Assembly: GCF_020171985.1 (NCBI RefSeq) | Contig: NZ_JAIVAL010000005.1 | Coordinates: 124,001-188,000, forward strand | Length of the DNA stretch: 64,000 nt | Direction of reading: 5' to 3' | Source of the DNA: Halobacillus halophilus | GTDB taxonomy: Bacteria > Bacillota > Bacilli > Bacillales > Halobacillaceae | Part shown: piece after piece, positions 9,164 to 19,390 of the stretch | Position numbering within the stretch: the stretch's first letter is position 1 | Layout: each line of letters starts with the position of its first letter | Notes under the pieces: model-generated | The model's database searches: none | Seen by the model: the letters and a program-made list of their open reading frames with translations, nothing else | What the model was told of the DNA's origin: nothing | Made by a program: the position numbers and the translations under genes

Positions 9164-9699
9164 TAAAGCTCCCATTACTTGAAGACTCGATTTCGAGACT
9201 TTTGTGAGAATTTGGTCCTGCGGGGGACGATTTCGCTTTTCGCGGGCATGTGCTGAGCTTCCTCGGGCTTAACAGCCCTGCGGGAGCTCACCGATCATGT
9301 TCATCCCGCAGAAGTCTTCATCGTCCCCCTCCGGACCTTGCGAAATAGGGAGCTCGAAATCATGTTTGAAACGTCCCGACTTATGACTCAGATAAACGTA
9401 TAACAATTAGCGTATACGTGTAGATAATCACTGCTATAGAAGCTTTTGAGGCGGATCAAGCATCTCCCTACCGCTTATAGAAGGGTCCGTTCACCCTTCC
9501 ATCATAGGGTGGCGAAGGAAACGACGAGACTCCCGCGGGAGAAGGAGCTAGGCGAGACCCCACAAGAAGTGTTAACGACTGAGGAGGCTTGCCAGTTCCC
9601 CCGCAGGAAAGCGAGTTGTTTCCGTAGCCATCCCTCCTCTGTATTAAGTATCGGGCCAAAGATATCTCGAAACTGAGTCTTCAACTAATCGGCCCTTTA
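9164..9699. repeat. Composite inverted-repeat element, copy A (536 bp)
   Basis: The 9129-9722 gap holds a repeat, not a gene. Its ends are inverted repeats of about 35 bases sharing TAAAG, the core TTGAAGACTC and TTTCGAGA. The left module (about 9164-9360) is itself an imperfect long palindrome: GGTCCTGCGGGGGACGAT pairs with the complement of the ATCGTCCCCCTCCGGACC segment near 9320. The right module (about 9478-9699) carries a separate long imperfect hairpin between GGAAACGACGAGACTCC and the GAGTTGTTTCC segment. A second copy of the same order and almost the same length (534 bp) lies at 47144-47677. No transposase is present. Confidence 0.85.
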
Positions 9700-9722
9700 A
9701 CGTAATAAGCTCTTATAAGAAA

Positions 9723-10316
9723 TCAACTATTTGTGAAATTGTAATTAAATAACTTATATTTGTCTTCCATTGAGGTCCTGGGTTTAGCTTTTGGCACTTT
9801 CTTTGGGTACCCCATTTGAATGACTCCTATCAATTTATGTATCTCTGGGTTCAGTCCGACACCTTTTATAAATTCCATATCATGTAAATATGGACTAGTG
9901 GTCCACAATCCTCCGACCCCTTTTTCCCAGGCCAACAACTGAACATTCTGGATGAAAGCGCAGACCGCTGCATAATCTTCTTCATATTTGTGCTCATTTG
10001 CATCCTTTTCCATGAAAATCAAAGCGTGATGGGGAATATTCTCTAGAAACTCACGAATCCCCTGTTTCATCCTTTGGGATTTTTCCTCGCTATATCCTTC
10101 AAAGAAGCCCTTTCGTGTATAGCTTTGTAAAACCAGTTCAGCATATACTTGTTTACCTTCTTCCTGAAACATGTAAATGTTCCACGGCTCCTTCATACGG
10201 TGAGTCGGGGCCCATGAAGCGGATGTGAATATTTCTTTTAACATACCCTCAGGAACTTCTACTTGTTTAAAATCATGAATGGACCGCCGGTTTTTAATAG
10301 CATCTGCCAACTCCAT
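9723..10316 (-). CDS. Nitroreductase family protein
   Basis: FMN-dependent NAD(P)H oxidoreductase family; the natural substrate is not predictable. The N-terminal NRRSIHDFKQ is the FMN phosphate-binding signature, followed by SASWAPTHRMKEPW, and GVGGLWTTSPY appears in the C-terminal half. The 197 residues fit the short nitroreductase/YdjA class. The ATG at 10316 follows a G-rich ribosome site. It is convergent with the ptsHI cluster across repeat copy A, and no clear terminator follows its stop. It belongs to the stretch between eno and secG that differs from B. subtilis. Confidence 0.88.
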   Translation of the reverse strand: MELADAIKNRRSIHDFKQVEVPEGMLKEIFTSASWAPTHRMKEPWNIYMFQEEGKQVYAELVLQSYTRKGFFEGYSEEKSQRMKQGIREFLENIPHHALIFMEKDANEHKYEEDYAAVCAFIQNVQLLAWEKGVGGLWTTSPYLHDMEFIKGVGLNPEIHKLIGVIQMGYPKKVPKAKPRTSMEDKYKLFNYNFTNS

Positions 10317-10407
10317 GCCATCCCCCCCTTCTTTTTTAGAAACTGTAAAATATTGCTGATATATTGAACATTAGGACCGTTGATATAAGCCTAATTTAAG
10401 TCTTTTT

Positions 10408-10989
10408 TTAAGGAAACAGGTTTGTAATCTGATCTCCCATCAAGTACGCCCACTCTCTTAAAAAGAACGGGATTTTGGTTTTTAGAGTCTCATAAGCTGA
10501 ATATTGTGTGGGTACACCTGTAACATCCATCCCCTGACTTTCAGCCTCTCCCACAGCTCTTTTAAGATGAAATTGATCACTTACAAGCAGATAGGAATCA
10601 ATTCCTTTACGAGAAGCTACTTTCTTTGCATTAATTAGATTTTCTTTCGTTACCAGTGATCGTTTCTCAATTAAAATTGATTCCTTTGGTATTCCATTCT
10701 TGACTGCATATTCTTTCCCTACTTCAGCTTCTGAGGCTGCAGCTTCCTGACTCCCGCCCCCGGTAAATATAAGATAATCCACTTTATCATCCTTAAAGAG
10801 TTCGAGAGCTTGCTTTAAGCGCCCCTTAAACACTGGACTCGGCTCTCCATTCCATTGTGCTGCCCCGAGTACTATGGCAGCATCTGCATCAGGTATATTC
10901 TCCTCTTCCCCGAATGTCCATAAACTATATCCTGTGTAAAGACCATACACCACTATAAGAATTGAAATTATTTTTAATAATCGACGCAT
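10408..10989 (-). CDS. YdcF/SanA-like DUF218 membrane-anchored protein
   Basis: A 193-residue protein with one N-terminal transmembrane helix (about 4-24) and an outside DUF218 domain. Family features seen are ADAAIVLGAAQWNGEPSPVFKGRL, DYLIFTGGGSQEAAASEAEVG and LLVSDQFHLKRAV. Members are linked loosely to cell-envelope functions, but the biochemical activity is not established. It sits between the nitroreductase and the eno terminator, all on the minus strand, without overlap to either. Confidence 0.85.
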   Translation of the reverse strand: MRRLLKIISILIVVYGLYTGYSLWTFGEEENIPDADAAIVLGAAQWNGEPSPVFKGRLKQALELFKDDKVDYLIFTGGGSQEAAASEAEVGKEYAVKNGIPKESILIEKRSLVTKENLINAKKVASRKGIDSYLLVSDQFHLKRAVGEAESQGMDVTGVPTQYSAYETLKTKIPFFLREWAYLMGDQITNLFP

Positions 10990-11035
10990 CGTTTACTGTC
11001 TCCTACTCTTCGCTGACTATTAACCATCATATCAT

Positions 11036-11070
11036 AGAAAAAAGCCTCTCTGAATAAATCAGAGAGGCTT
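11036..11070 (-). terminator. Terminator of the glycolytic operon
   Basis: A perfect 12-bp stem (11042-11053 with 11059-11070, arm AAGCCTCTCTGA) with a 5-base loop is followed on the minus strand by a T run. It lies ten bases after the eno stop and marks the end of cggR-gap-pgk-tpiA-gpmI-eno. Confidence 0.93.
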
Positions 11071-11079
11071 GAGTTAAAA

Positions 11080-12366
<1,287 letters not shown>

Positions 12367-12380
12367 TTAAATTCTCTCCC

Positions 12381-13919
12381 TTATTTTTTAATTAATGACT
12401 GACCTGTCATTTCTTCAGGTTGTTCAATGTTTAATAACTCCAGAAGGGTTGGAGACAAATCTCCCAGTACTCCTTCTGTGCGAAGCTCAGCACCTTCTTT
12501 AGTAACAATTACAGGTACTGGGTTAGTCGTATGCGCAGTCATAGCATCTCCATCCGGAGTCGTCACTTCATCTGAATTACCATGATCAGCTGTAATAATG
12601 GCGTGACCGCCTTTTTCATGAATCTTGTCTACGATTTTACCTAAGCACTCATCTACAGCTTCAATTGCTTTAATGGTCGGCTCAAGCATGCCGGAATGCC
12701 CAACCATATCCGGATTAGCAAAATTCAGGATAATGGCATTATGCTTTTCAGCATCTAACTCGCTTAAAAGAGCGTCTGTAACTTCATAAGCACTCATTTC
12801 AGGCTGCTGATCATAAGTTGATACTTTTGGTGAATCAATGAGAATACGTTCTTCTCCATCAAATTCATTCTCACGTCCGCCACTCATAAAGAAGGTTACA
12901 TGAGGATATTTCTCCGTTTCAGCAATACGCAGTTGTTTCTTATTGTTATTCGCTAGTACTTCTCCAACTGTATTTTTTAGATCTTTTGGCGGAAAAGCGA
13001 TCTTGCTGTTAACTGCATCGCTATATTGAGTCATTCCTACAAAGTAGGTGTTTTTCGGAGCATCTTCGCCTCTATCGTAACCATCAAAGTCATCATTAGC
13101 GAATGTTTTAGATAGTTGAATGGCACGGTCAGGACGGAAGTTAAAGAATATAATAGAATCTTCATCGTTCACTGTACCTTGAGCCTCACCGTTCTCATCT
13201 GTTAGAACTACTGGTTCAACAAATTCATCATAAACTTCTTTCTGATAGGAGTCCTCTACTGCTTGAAGTGGGTCCTCATACTTATGACCTTTACCATAAG
13301 CAATAGCATCATAAGCGAGCTTCACTCGTTCCCAGCGGTTATCACGGTCCATGGCATAATATCGCCCTGATACCGTCGCGAGCTTACCGATGCCGATTTC
13401 CTCTACCTTGTCCAATGTTTGCTGGATATAGGTCTTAGCTGATTGCTGTCCCACATCACGTCCATCAAGAAAGGCATGGATATAAACCTCTTCAAGGCCT
13501 TCATTTTTGGCTAATTGAAGTGTTGCGAACATGTGGTCAATATGGCTGTGAATCCCGCCATCCGACAATAAGCCGAAAATATGAAGGGCTTTATTTTTAG
13601 CTTTAGCATTTCTTACTGCATCTAGTAAGACTTCATTCTCATAAAACTCGCCCTCGCGTATAGAAAGGTTAATACGGGTAAGACTTTGATAAACTACACG
13701 TCCAGCACCAATGTTCAGATGGCCGACTTCTGAGTTCCCCATCTGTCCCTCTGGAAGACCTACAGCTTCTCCGCAAGCGATTAGCTGAGCATGAGGGAAC
13801 TGGTTCCAATACCGGTCGAAATTAGGTGTATTCGCTTGTTTAACTGCATTGCCTTTTTCTTCATCCCGCAGTGCGTACCCATCGAGGATGATTAAAGCTG
13901 CTAAATCATGATTACTCAT
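12381..13919 (-). CDS. gpmI: 2,3-bisphosphoglycerate-independent phosphoglycerate mutase
   Basis: Mn-dependent mutase of the alkaline phosphatase superfamily that interconverts 3- and 2-phosphoglycerate. From the ATG at 13919 the protein has 512 residues. The nucleophile Ser63 lies in [15 protein letters not shown], metal ligands are in IILDGY, and [16 protein letters not shown] and AHTTNPVP are present. The frame is open six codons further up, but ATG 13919 follows GGAGG and overlaps the tpiA stop by 8 bases, the normal arrangement in this operon. Confidence 0.97.
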   Translation of the reverse strand: MSNHDLAALIILDGYALRDEEKGNAVKQANTPNFDRYWNQFPHAQLIACGEAVGLPEGQMGNSEVGHLNIGAGRVVYQSLTRINLSIREGEFYENEVLLDAVRNAKAKNKALHIFGLLSDGGIHSHIDHMFATLQLAKNEGLEEVYIHAFLDGRDVGQQSAKTYIQQTLDKVEEIGIGKLATVSGRYYAMDRDNRWERVKLAYDAIAYGKGHKYEDPLQAVEDSYQKEVYDEFVEPVVLTDENGEAQGTVNDEDSIIFFNFRPDRAIQLSKTFANDDFDGYDRGEDAPKNTYFVGMTQYSDAVNSKIAFPPKDLKNTVGEVLANNNKKQLRIAETEKYPHVTFFMSGGRENEFDGEERILIDSPKVSTYDQQPEMSAYEVTDALLSELDAEKHNAIILNFANPDMVGHSGMLEPTIKAIEAVDECLGKIVDKIHEKGGHAIITADHGNSDEVTTPDGDAMTAHTTNPVPVIVTKEGAELRTEGVLGDLSPTLLELLNIEQPEEMTGQSLIKK

Positions 13920-14673
13920 GTTTACCTGCCTCCACAAGTTTTAAGAAAGAGTCTGCTTCAAGGCTCGCTCCACCAACTAATGCTCCGTCAATATCAGACT
14001 GGGAAAGCATTTCATCAACGTTAGCCGGCTTTACACTGCCGCCATATTGAATACGTAAGGCATCAGCAGCATCTGCATTAACATAGTTGCTGACCGTTTC
14101 GCGGATGTGAGCACATACTTCATTAGCTTGTTCTGCAGTAGCCGTACGGCCTGTACCAATAGCCCAGATCGGCTCATATGCGATAATAACTTCAGCACAC
14201 TGCTCGTTTGTAAGTCCTTCAAGAGCTTTTTTGACTTGAGATTCTACATGATTCATAGTTTGATCTGCTTCACGCTGATCAAGCGTCTCCCCTACACAGA
14301 TAATAGGAGTAAGTCCATGTTTAAACGCAGCGTGCACTTTCTTATTTATATCTTCATCGGTTTCTTTAAATACTTCACGACGCTCAGAGTGGCCGAGAAC
14401 TACATACGTGACACCAAGTTCTTTAAGCATTACAGGGCTTACTTCCCCTGTGAATGCACCACTTTCTTCAAAATGCATATTTTGAGCACCAATCTTTAAG
14501 CTGGTCCCTTCTGTTTCTTCGACTAATTTTTGAAGAAACGGGAAAGGGGCACATACCACGGATTCCACTTTATCAGAAGATGGGACCTCATTCTTTGTCG
14601 TCTGAATAAAATCTTCCGCTTCGCGGTGAGTTTTGTTCATTTTCCAATTTCCTGCAATCACTTGTTTACGCAT
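13912..14673 (-). CDS. tpiA: Triosephosphate isomerase
   Basis: Interconverts dihydroxyacetone phosphate and glyceraldehyde 3-phosphate. The 253-residue TIM barrel shows Lys11 in AGNWKMNKT, the catalytic His in VVLGHSERR, the catalytic Glu in [12 protein letters not shown], and the phosphate loop GALVGGASL. It is the fourth gene of the operon, 18 bases downstream of pgk, and overlaps gpmI by 8 bases. Confidence 0.98.
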   Translation of the reverse strand: MRKQVIAGNWKMNKTHREAEDFIQTTKNEVPSSDKVESVVCAPFPFLQKLVEETEGTSLKIGAQNMHFEESGAFTGEVSPVMLKELGVTYVVLGHSERREVFKETDEDINKKVHAAFKHGLTPIICVGETLDQREADQTMNHVESQVKKALEGLTNEQCAEVIIAYEPIWAIGTGRTATAEQANEVCAHIRETVSNYVNADAADALRIQYGGSVKPANVDEMLSQSDIDGALVGGASLEADSFLKLVEAGKHE

Positions 14674-14691
14674 GTCTTCTTCACCTCTCCT

Positions 14692-15873
14692 TTATTTATC
14701 GTTTAGCAGTGCGACACCTGGAAGCTCTTTACCTTCCATAAACTCAAGGGATGCTCCGCCTCCAGTTGATACATGATCCATATCGTCTGCATAGCCGAAT
14801 TTCTCTACAGCTGCTGCAGAATCTCCGCCGCCGATAACCGTGTAACCTTTGGTTTCAGACAAAGCATTCGCTACAGCTTTTGTTCCATTCGCGAACGTTT
14901 CAAGTTCGAATACACCCATTGGGCCATTCCAGATTACCAACTTGGAGTTGTTGATGACTTCAGCATATTTCTCCCTTGTTTTCGGACCAATGTCAAGAGC
15001 CTCCCAGTCAGCCGGGATATTGTCAATGGATACTATTTCAGTGTTCGCAGAATCAGAAAAGTCATCTGCAACCACAACATCCTCAGGCATAAGGAAGTCT
15101 ACACCTTTTTCTTCAGCTTTCTTCATATACTCTTTCGCTGTATCGATCTTATCTTCCTCTAATAATGATTTACCGATTTCGTAACCTTTAGCTTTTACAA
15201 AAGTATAAGCAAGTCCGCCACCGATAATTAAATGATCTACTTTATCAATCAAGTTATCGATTACACCAATTTTATCTTTTACTTTAGCCCCGCCAATTAT
15301 AGCTGTGAATGGACGATCTGGATCAGAAAGTGCTTGTCCCAGCACATTAATTTCTTTTTCCATTAGAAAGCCAGCTACTGCAGGTAGATGCTCAGCTACA
15401 CCTGCTGTTGATGAATGAGCACGGTGTGCAGCCCCGAAGGCATCATTCACGTAAAGGTCTGCCATGTCAGCGAATGCTTTTGATAATTCCGCATCATTTT
15501 TCTCTTCACCAGGATGGAAACGTACGTTTTCGATTAGAAGAACATCTCCGTTATCCATTTCAGAAATGGCTTTGTTTACTTCTTCCCCATGTACCTGGTC
15601 TGTTTTCGTGACAGTTTGTCCGAGCAGATCACTTAGACGTTTCGCAACAGGATCTAGTCGAAGTTCTTTAACGACTTCGCCTTTTGGTCGACCAAGGTGA
15701 CTGGCAAGAATAACTTTAGCGCCATTCCCAGATAAATGTTTAATGGTTGGAAGAGCCGCTTTAATTCTAGTATCATCTGTAACTTCTTCCCCGCTCATAG
15801 GAACATTAAAATCCACACGGCAAAATACAGTTTTTCCGTTTACCTCTACATCACGAATGGTTTGCTTATTCAT
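14692..15873 (-). CDS. pgk: Phosphoglycerate kinase
   Basis: Converts 1,3-bisphosphoglycerate and ADP to 3-phosphoglycerate and ATP. The 393 residues show the N-domain RVDFNVPM and [10 protein letters not shown] motifs, [14 protein letters not shown], the hinge region, NGPMGVFE and the C-terminal [13 protein letters not shown] with [13 protein letters not shown]. An AAGGAGG site precedes the ATG. The 178-base gap from gap contains a strong hairpin (15986-16017). Confidence 0.98.
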   Translation of the reverse strand: MNKQTIRDVEVNGKTVFCRVDFNVPMSGEEVTDDTRIKAALPTIKHLSGNGAKVILASHLGRPKGEVVKELRLDPVAKRLSDLLGQTVTKTDQVHGEEVNKAISEMDNGDVLLIENVRFHPGEEKNDAELSKAFADMADLYVNDAFGAAHRAHSSTAGVAEHLPAVAGFLMEKEINVLGQALSDPDRPFTAIIGGAKVKDKIGVIDNLIDKVDHLIIGGGLAYTFVKAKGYEIGKSLLEEDKIDTAKEYMKKAEEKGVDFLMPEDVVVADDFSDSANTEIVSIDNIPADWEALDIGPKTREKYAEVINNSKLVIWNGPMGVFELETFANGTKAVANALSETKGYTVIGGGDSAAAVEKFGYADDMDHVSTGGGASLEFMEGKELPGVALLNDK

Positions 15874-15985
15874 GAGATGACAACCTCCTTGGTTTGTAGT
15901 CAGGGTAGATTAACCTGCCACTATGTACGTTTCCACTTCGGTTTCCAGTGAAAACGCGAGAGCAGCAAAACCTCTGAAACATGGA

Positions 15986-16017
15986 TAAAGGAGGAGGACA
16001 TGAGACCCCCTCCTTTA
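15986..16017 (-). other. Intercistronic hairpin between gap and pgk
   Basis: TAAAGGAGG (15986-15994) pairs with CCTCCTTTA (16009-16017) around a 14-base loop that can pair further. No T run follows on the minus strand, so it looks like an mRNA stability or processing element rather than a terminator. The gap cistron is normally far more abundant than its neighbours in Bacillus operons of this type; a role here is inferred. Confidence 0.5.
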
Positions 16018-16051
16018 CTGATTCTTCATACTATTTAGGAACTGTTTCTTC

Positions 16052-17059
16052 TTACAAGCCTTGGTTTTTAAGATAAACAGCCAAGTCTACACAACGATTG
16101 GAATAACCGAATTCGTTGTCATACCAAGAAACAACTTTAATCATATTGTTTTCAAGAGCAAGAGTGGACAAGCCATCAATTACAGAAGAGTTCGTGTTTC
16201 CATTATAGTCAGAGGAAACAAGAGGCTCGTCACTGTAGCCCAGAATGCCTTTAAGCTCGCCTTCAGCTTCTGCTTTAAGAGCTTCATTTACTTCTTCAAC
16301 TGTTACATCTTTTTCAAGCTCAGCCACAAAGTCAACGATGGATACGTTAGCAGTAGGTACACGCATAGCCATACCACTTAGCTTACCATCAAGCTGTGGA
16401 AGAACTTTCGCTACCGCTTGAGCAGCACCAGTTGTTGTTGGAATAATATTTTGAGCTGCAGCACGGGCACGACGATAGTCTTTATGAGGCAGGTCAAGAA
16501 TTTGCTGATCATTCGTGTAAGAGTGAACAGTTGTCATCATACCGCGTTTAAGACCGAATTTTTGATCCAGTACTTTTGCATATGGTGCAAGACAGTTTGT
16601 AGTACAGGAAGCATTAGAAATGACATGGTGAGAATCTTTGTCATATTGATCTTCGTTAACACCCATAACCACTGTCAGGTCTTCTTGTTTAGCTGGTGCA
16701 GAAATGATTACTTTCTTAGCGCCTGCATCCAAGTGTTTTTTAGCATCGTCACGCTGAGTGAAACGTCCTGTAGATTCGATTACCACATCTACACCTAGGT
16801 CGCCCCATCCAAGCTGAGCTGGGTCTTTTTCGGAAAGAACTTTAACTTCTTTACCGCCAACGATTAGGTTGTCCCCATTTGTTGTAACTTCTTCATCAAG
16901 AGTTCCGTGAACCGTGTCATACTGAAGCAGGTGCGCAAGCATGTTAGCATCAGTCAAGTCGTTCACTGCTACTACTTCTACACTTTCATTTTTCAACGCA
17001 GCACGATAAACGTTACGTCCAATACGGCCAAAACCGTTAATTCCAATTCTTACAGTCAT
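16052..17059 (-). CDS. gap: Glyceraldehyde-3-phosphate dehydrogenase, glycolytic (GapA type)
   Basis: NAD-dependent oxidation and phosphorylation of glyceraldehyde 3-phosphate. The 335 residues carry the Rossmann motif INGFGRIGRNVYRA, VNDLTD with an Asp favouring NAD over NADP, the active site SNASCTTNCLAPYAK, and WYDNEFGYSNR near the end. It follows cggR directly, as in B. subtilis gapA, which supports the glycolytic form and not the gluconeogenic GapB. Confidence 0.98.
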   Translation of the reverse strand: MTVRIGINGFGRIGRNVYRAALKNESVEVVAVNDLTDANMLAHLLQYDTVHGTLDEEVTTNGDNLIVGGKEVKVLSEKDPAQLGWGDLGVDVVIESTGRFTQRDDAKKHLDAGAKKVIISAPAKQEDLTVVMGVNEDQYDKDSHHVISNASCTTNCLAPYAKVLDQKFGLKRGMMTTVHSYTNDQQILDLPHKDYRRARAAAQNIIPTTTGAAQAVAKVLPQLDGKLSGMAMRVPTANVSIVDFVAELEKDVTVEEVNEALKAEAEGELKGILGYSDEPLVSSDYNGNTNSSVIDGLSTLALENNMIKVVSWYDNEFGYSNRCVDLAVYLKNQGL

Positions 17060-17094
17060 GTAAAATTCCTCCTTGGATTCTATGCATTATATAT

Positions 17095-18123
17095 TTAAAG
17101 GGAAATTCCCCTTATTAACTCTTTTGCCGCACCTTCATCGGTGATAAGGACATTACTCTGTCCCGGCTTAAAATAGGAAGCAATAGCCTGGGCTTTTGAA
17201 CGGCCGCCAGCTACGGCAATCACATGCTCTGCATGCTTTAAATCTTCTAACTGAAGCCCGACCGTTCTAACTTTATGAACGATTTCACCTTTATGGTTAA
17301 AGTAATAACCAAAGGCTTCTCCCACGGCTTCGCGACTTTTAATAAGGCGCAATTGTTCTTCAGAAGTTTTCCTTCTTTCTGCCATCATTAAAGCATCCCC
17401 TACACCGTGGATAATAATTCCTGCTTTCCGGATAATCTCAAGTACTTCCTTTATAGAGGGTTCCTCGATAATGGTCTTATAAGAATCCTCACTTAAAGGG
17501 TCGGGTACATAAAGTAAGCGATAATCACCTCTGGCTTTTTTAGCCATTTCAGCACAAATGGTATTCGCCTGATTTTCCACTCTTTCCCCAAGACCTCCGC
17601 GTGCAGGTACGTAGAGGCATTCATCTGCACCTTGAAACGGTGTCATCATTTCAGCTACTGCCGCCATCGTCGTTCCACCAGTAATTCCGATGGTTTGACG
17701 GGGGATTAAATGGTCTCTTAGATAATTGACACAAGCTTTTCCCATTTCACTTTTAACCCAGTCGAGCTTATCACTATCACCAGGAACAACCACAGCATAG
17801 TCTAGGTTTAATTTATCCTTTAATTGCTTTTCTAAAACCTTTATCCCCGTAACTTCTTTAATGAATTCTGCTAATTGCTCCAGAATGTTTTGACCTTCAT
17901 AGGTCAAATGCATTCCGCGGGAAGTTATTTCTACAGACCCTTGCTTGTTTAAAAAGTCCACTTCACTTCGAACAGTACGCTCCGCCAACTCTACGTTTTC
18001 CGCCAGGGCGCGACGTCCTACAGGCTGCATAATCTGAATGTAATACAAGAGGTTATAGCGTTGCTGCATTACCTCAACAACTTCGGGGAAAAGTTTTTTT
18101 TGTAAGTCAATTAAGTCTCGCAT
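17095..18123 (-). CDS. cggR: Central glycolytic genes regulator CggR
   Basis: SorC/DeoR-type repressor of the gap operon; fructose 1,6-bisphosphate relieves repression in B. subtilis. The N-terminal winged-helix part (about 20-90) includes QPVGRRALAENVELAERTVR, and the C-terminal sugar-binding domain (about 95-340) includes GITGGTTMAAVAEMM and the SorC-like VAVAGGRSKAQAI. I start at ATG 18123 after AAGGAG (342 residues); the nine codons upstream lack a ribosome site. It is the first gene of the operon, and an excellent CggR operator lies just upstream. Confidence 0.96.
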   Translation of the reverse strand: MRDLIDLQKKLFPEVVEVMQQRYNLLYYIQIMQPVGRRALAENVELAERTVRSEVDFLNKQGSVEITSRGMHLTYEGQNILEQLAEFIKEVTGIKVLEKQLKDKLNLDYAVVVPGDSDKLDWVKSEMGKACVNYLRDHLIPRQTIGITGGTTMAAVAEMMTPFQGADECLYVPARGGLGERVENQANTICAEMAKKARGDYRLLYVPDPLSEDSYKTIIEEPSIKEVLEIIRKAGIIIHGVGDALMMAERRKTSEEQLRLIKSREAVGEAFGYYFNHKGEIVHKVRTVGLQLEDLKHAEHVIAVAGGRSKAQAIASYFKPGQSNVLITDEGAAKELIRGISL

Positions 18124-18157
18124 GGAAAAACTCCTTATGTTAAAAACCATCGATCGG

Positions 18158-18193
18158 GCCGGATCTCGTCCCGGGCAGTCATATTATGTCCCG
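18158..18193 (-). promoter_or_regulatory. CggR operator
   Basis: Read on the minus strand, the site is CGGGAC-N6-TGAC-N4-CGGGAC-N6-CGGC. The established B. subtilis CggR operator is CGGGAC-N6-TGTC-N4-CGGGAC-N6-TGTC, so both CGGGAC half-sites and all spacings match, with changes only in the TGTC parts. It lies between the promoter and the cggR start, consistent with a roadblock mode of repression. Confidence 0.9.
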
Positions 18194-18226
18194 CTTGGAG
18201 CAAAAAAAACATCTCTTTCACTTGTT

Positions 18227-18255
18227 ATATTAACAGTGAGATTGGGGAGGCGCAA
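18227..18255 (-). promoter_or_regulatory. Sigma-A-like promoter of the cggR-gap operon
   Basis: On the minus strand, TTGCGC (18250-18255), a 17-base spacer and TAATAT (18227-18232). The predicted start lies near 18220, upstream of the CggR operator. Confidence 0.75.
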
Positions 18256-18273
18256 GCAGAAGTGAGTGAATTT

Positions 18274-18507
18274 TTAATGTAAGCGTTCTTCTATAGCTGT
18301 AAAGGTTATAGAACGATAGTCTAACTCATCTCCATTAACTTCAAGGACGGGAACTTCTAATAAGTACTTTCTCATTAGTTCATCATTTTGTTCAATATTA
18401 ACTTCCTGCACATTAATTTGATATTCCCCGGAGAGCAGTTCAACTAAACTGCTGATCTCATCACAAAGCGGACACTTTTTCTTTACATATAAGGTTATAT
18501 TGTTCAC
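18274..18507 (-). CDS. Glutaredoxin-like protein
   Basis: A 77-residue thioredoxin-fold protein of the glutaredoxin/DUF836 type. The redox motif CPLC is at residues 13-16 after a beta strand (ITLYVKKK), and the cis-Pro region is VPVLEVNG. The function is probably thiol-disulfide exchange; the partner is unknown. It lies directly upstream of the cggR promoter on the same strand, and its AGGAGGAG site is clear. In B. subtilis sigL lies near this spot; no sigL is seen here. Confidence 0.85.
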   Translation of the reverse strand: MNNITLYVKKKCPLCDEISSLVELLSGEYQINVQEVNIEQNDELMRKYLLEVPVLEVNGDELDYRSITFTAIEERLH

Positions 18508-18566
18508 GCTTCTCCTCCTTTACTGTTCTAAGTCAAATTAAGCGTTCCATTCTCTATTATACATAG

Positions 18567-18600
18567 AAAAAGAGCATGCACCAGTCAGGATGCATGCTCT
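18567..18600 (-). terminator. Terminator overlapping the end of the gene at 18585
   Basis: AGAGCATGCA (18571-18580) pairs with TGCATGCTCT (18591-18600), followed on the minus strand by a short T run. The upper arm overlaps the last codons of the hypothetical gene. Confidence 0.8.
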
Positions 18601-18809
18601 TCATTATCATAAACGCCATTATCTATTTTCAGCTTTCTCTTCTGTAAGAAATCGGTTAATTCTTCATAGGCATTATTCTTAGGTGTTCGCTTCAACGATT
18701 CATAATTAAATGATAGTTTTTGCTGATGCTGCATATCGAACACATGAATCCGTCTGTCCTCAGAAATTTGCTCAGTCGACAACATTTTATAACGGATTAA
18801 GTTTGTCAT
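18585..18809 (-). CDS. Hypothetical protein, 74 residues
   Basis: I do not recognise this protein. It is hydrophilic, with no membrane segment and no signal peptide, rich in Lys/Glu/Gln, with a middle stretch FNYESLKRTPKNNAYEELTDF. Reality is supported by an AAAGGGG site six bases before the ATG and by a terminator overlapping its end, making a single-gene unit. It sits between tRNA-Arg and the glutaredoxin gene. Confidence 0.6.
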   Translation of the reverse strand: MTNLIRYKMLSTEQISEDRRIHVFDMQHQQKLSFNYESLKRTPKNNAYEELTDFLQKRKLKIDNGVYDNEEHAS

Positions 18810-19018
18810 AAATACCCCTTTTCTTTGGCAAAAACGTCAAGAAACGGCTGCTGCATGAAATAATAATAACATAGAAATTAAAATAAAAAAATTACATTGA
18901 CATAACAATCAAGTTAACAAATGTTCGTATACATTTTGTTTCACAATTGTTTAATATGAATGCTAACGACTTGTTGAACAAATTTATTATTTTAATATAG
19001 AAACAAACTTCTATAACG
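18810..19018. other. AT-rich intergenic stretch without a recognised gene
   Basis: The stretch between the hypothetical gene at 18585-18809 and the tRNA terminator is strongly AT-rich with long A and T runs. It must hold the promoter of that gene on the minus strand; I could not settle on one box pair. No coding or RNA feature is seen. Confidence 0.4.
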
Positions 19019-19053
19019 CAAAAAACGCCTTTCCGAAAGAAAAGCGTTTTTGT
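19019..19053 (-). terminator. Terminator of tRNA-Arg
   Basis: On the minus strand, AACGCTTTTC pairs with GAAAGGCGTT, followed by T6. It starts about 20 bases downstream of the tRNA 3' end. Confidence 0.8.
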
Positions 19054-19074
19054 GAATATCTGTTTAATTAGCAG

Positions 19075-19150
19075 CGCGCCCGAGAGGATTCGAACCTCCG
19101 ACAGACGTAGAACCGGAATCTACCGCTCTATCCAACTGAGCTACGGGCGC
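19075..19150 (-). tRNA. tRNA-Arg (anticodon CCG)
   Basis: A complete cloverleaf is visible on the minus strand: acceptor GCGCCCG/CGGGCGC, D-arm GCTC/GAGC, anticodon stem GTAGA/TCTAC with loop TTCCGGT giving anticodon CCG, and T-arm GGAGG-TTCGAAT-CCTCT. The 3' CCA is not encoded. A tRNA-Arg next to clpP is also the B. subtilis arrangement. Confidence 0.95.
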
Positions 19151-19318
19151 AAATCGACATGCAATATATATTATATGAAGAATATATGAATATTGCAAGG
19201 TTTTTTTGCCGACTGCATCCAGAGAAATATAGTAAGAGTATAGGAGCAGCCCATTATAATAAGATAGAAATTTTAAAAGGAGGGGCTGAAATAAATCATC
19301 CCATACAGATAATTTTCG

Positions 19319-19347
19319 TTCGACTTCTGCTTCACAGGTGCTATAAT
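19319..19347 (+). promoter_or_regulatory. Strong promoter in the tRNA-clpP gap
   Basis: TTCGAC (19319-19324), a 17-base spacer ending in TGC, and TATAAT (19342-19347), an extended -10. It points at the short frame at 19391 and lies 280 bases upstream of the CtsR-controlled clpP promoter. Confidence 0.65.
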
Positions 19348-19390
19348 CCATCGAATAAAGTTCTGAATAGGAACTGAAGAGGTAAGACCT

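Noticed and set aside
9446-9676. Open frame within repeat copy A, with a similar frame in copy B (47278-47682) sharing peptides such as LPREKELGETP
   Set aside because: The similarity is at DNA level across a palindromic repeat, also on the other strand; there is no ribosome site and the frame ends at different places in the two copies. Treated as repeat sequence, not a protein.
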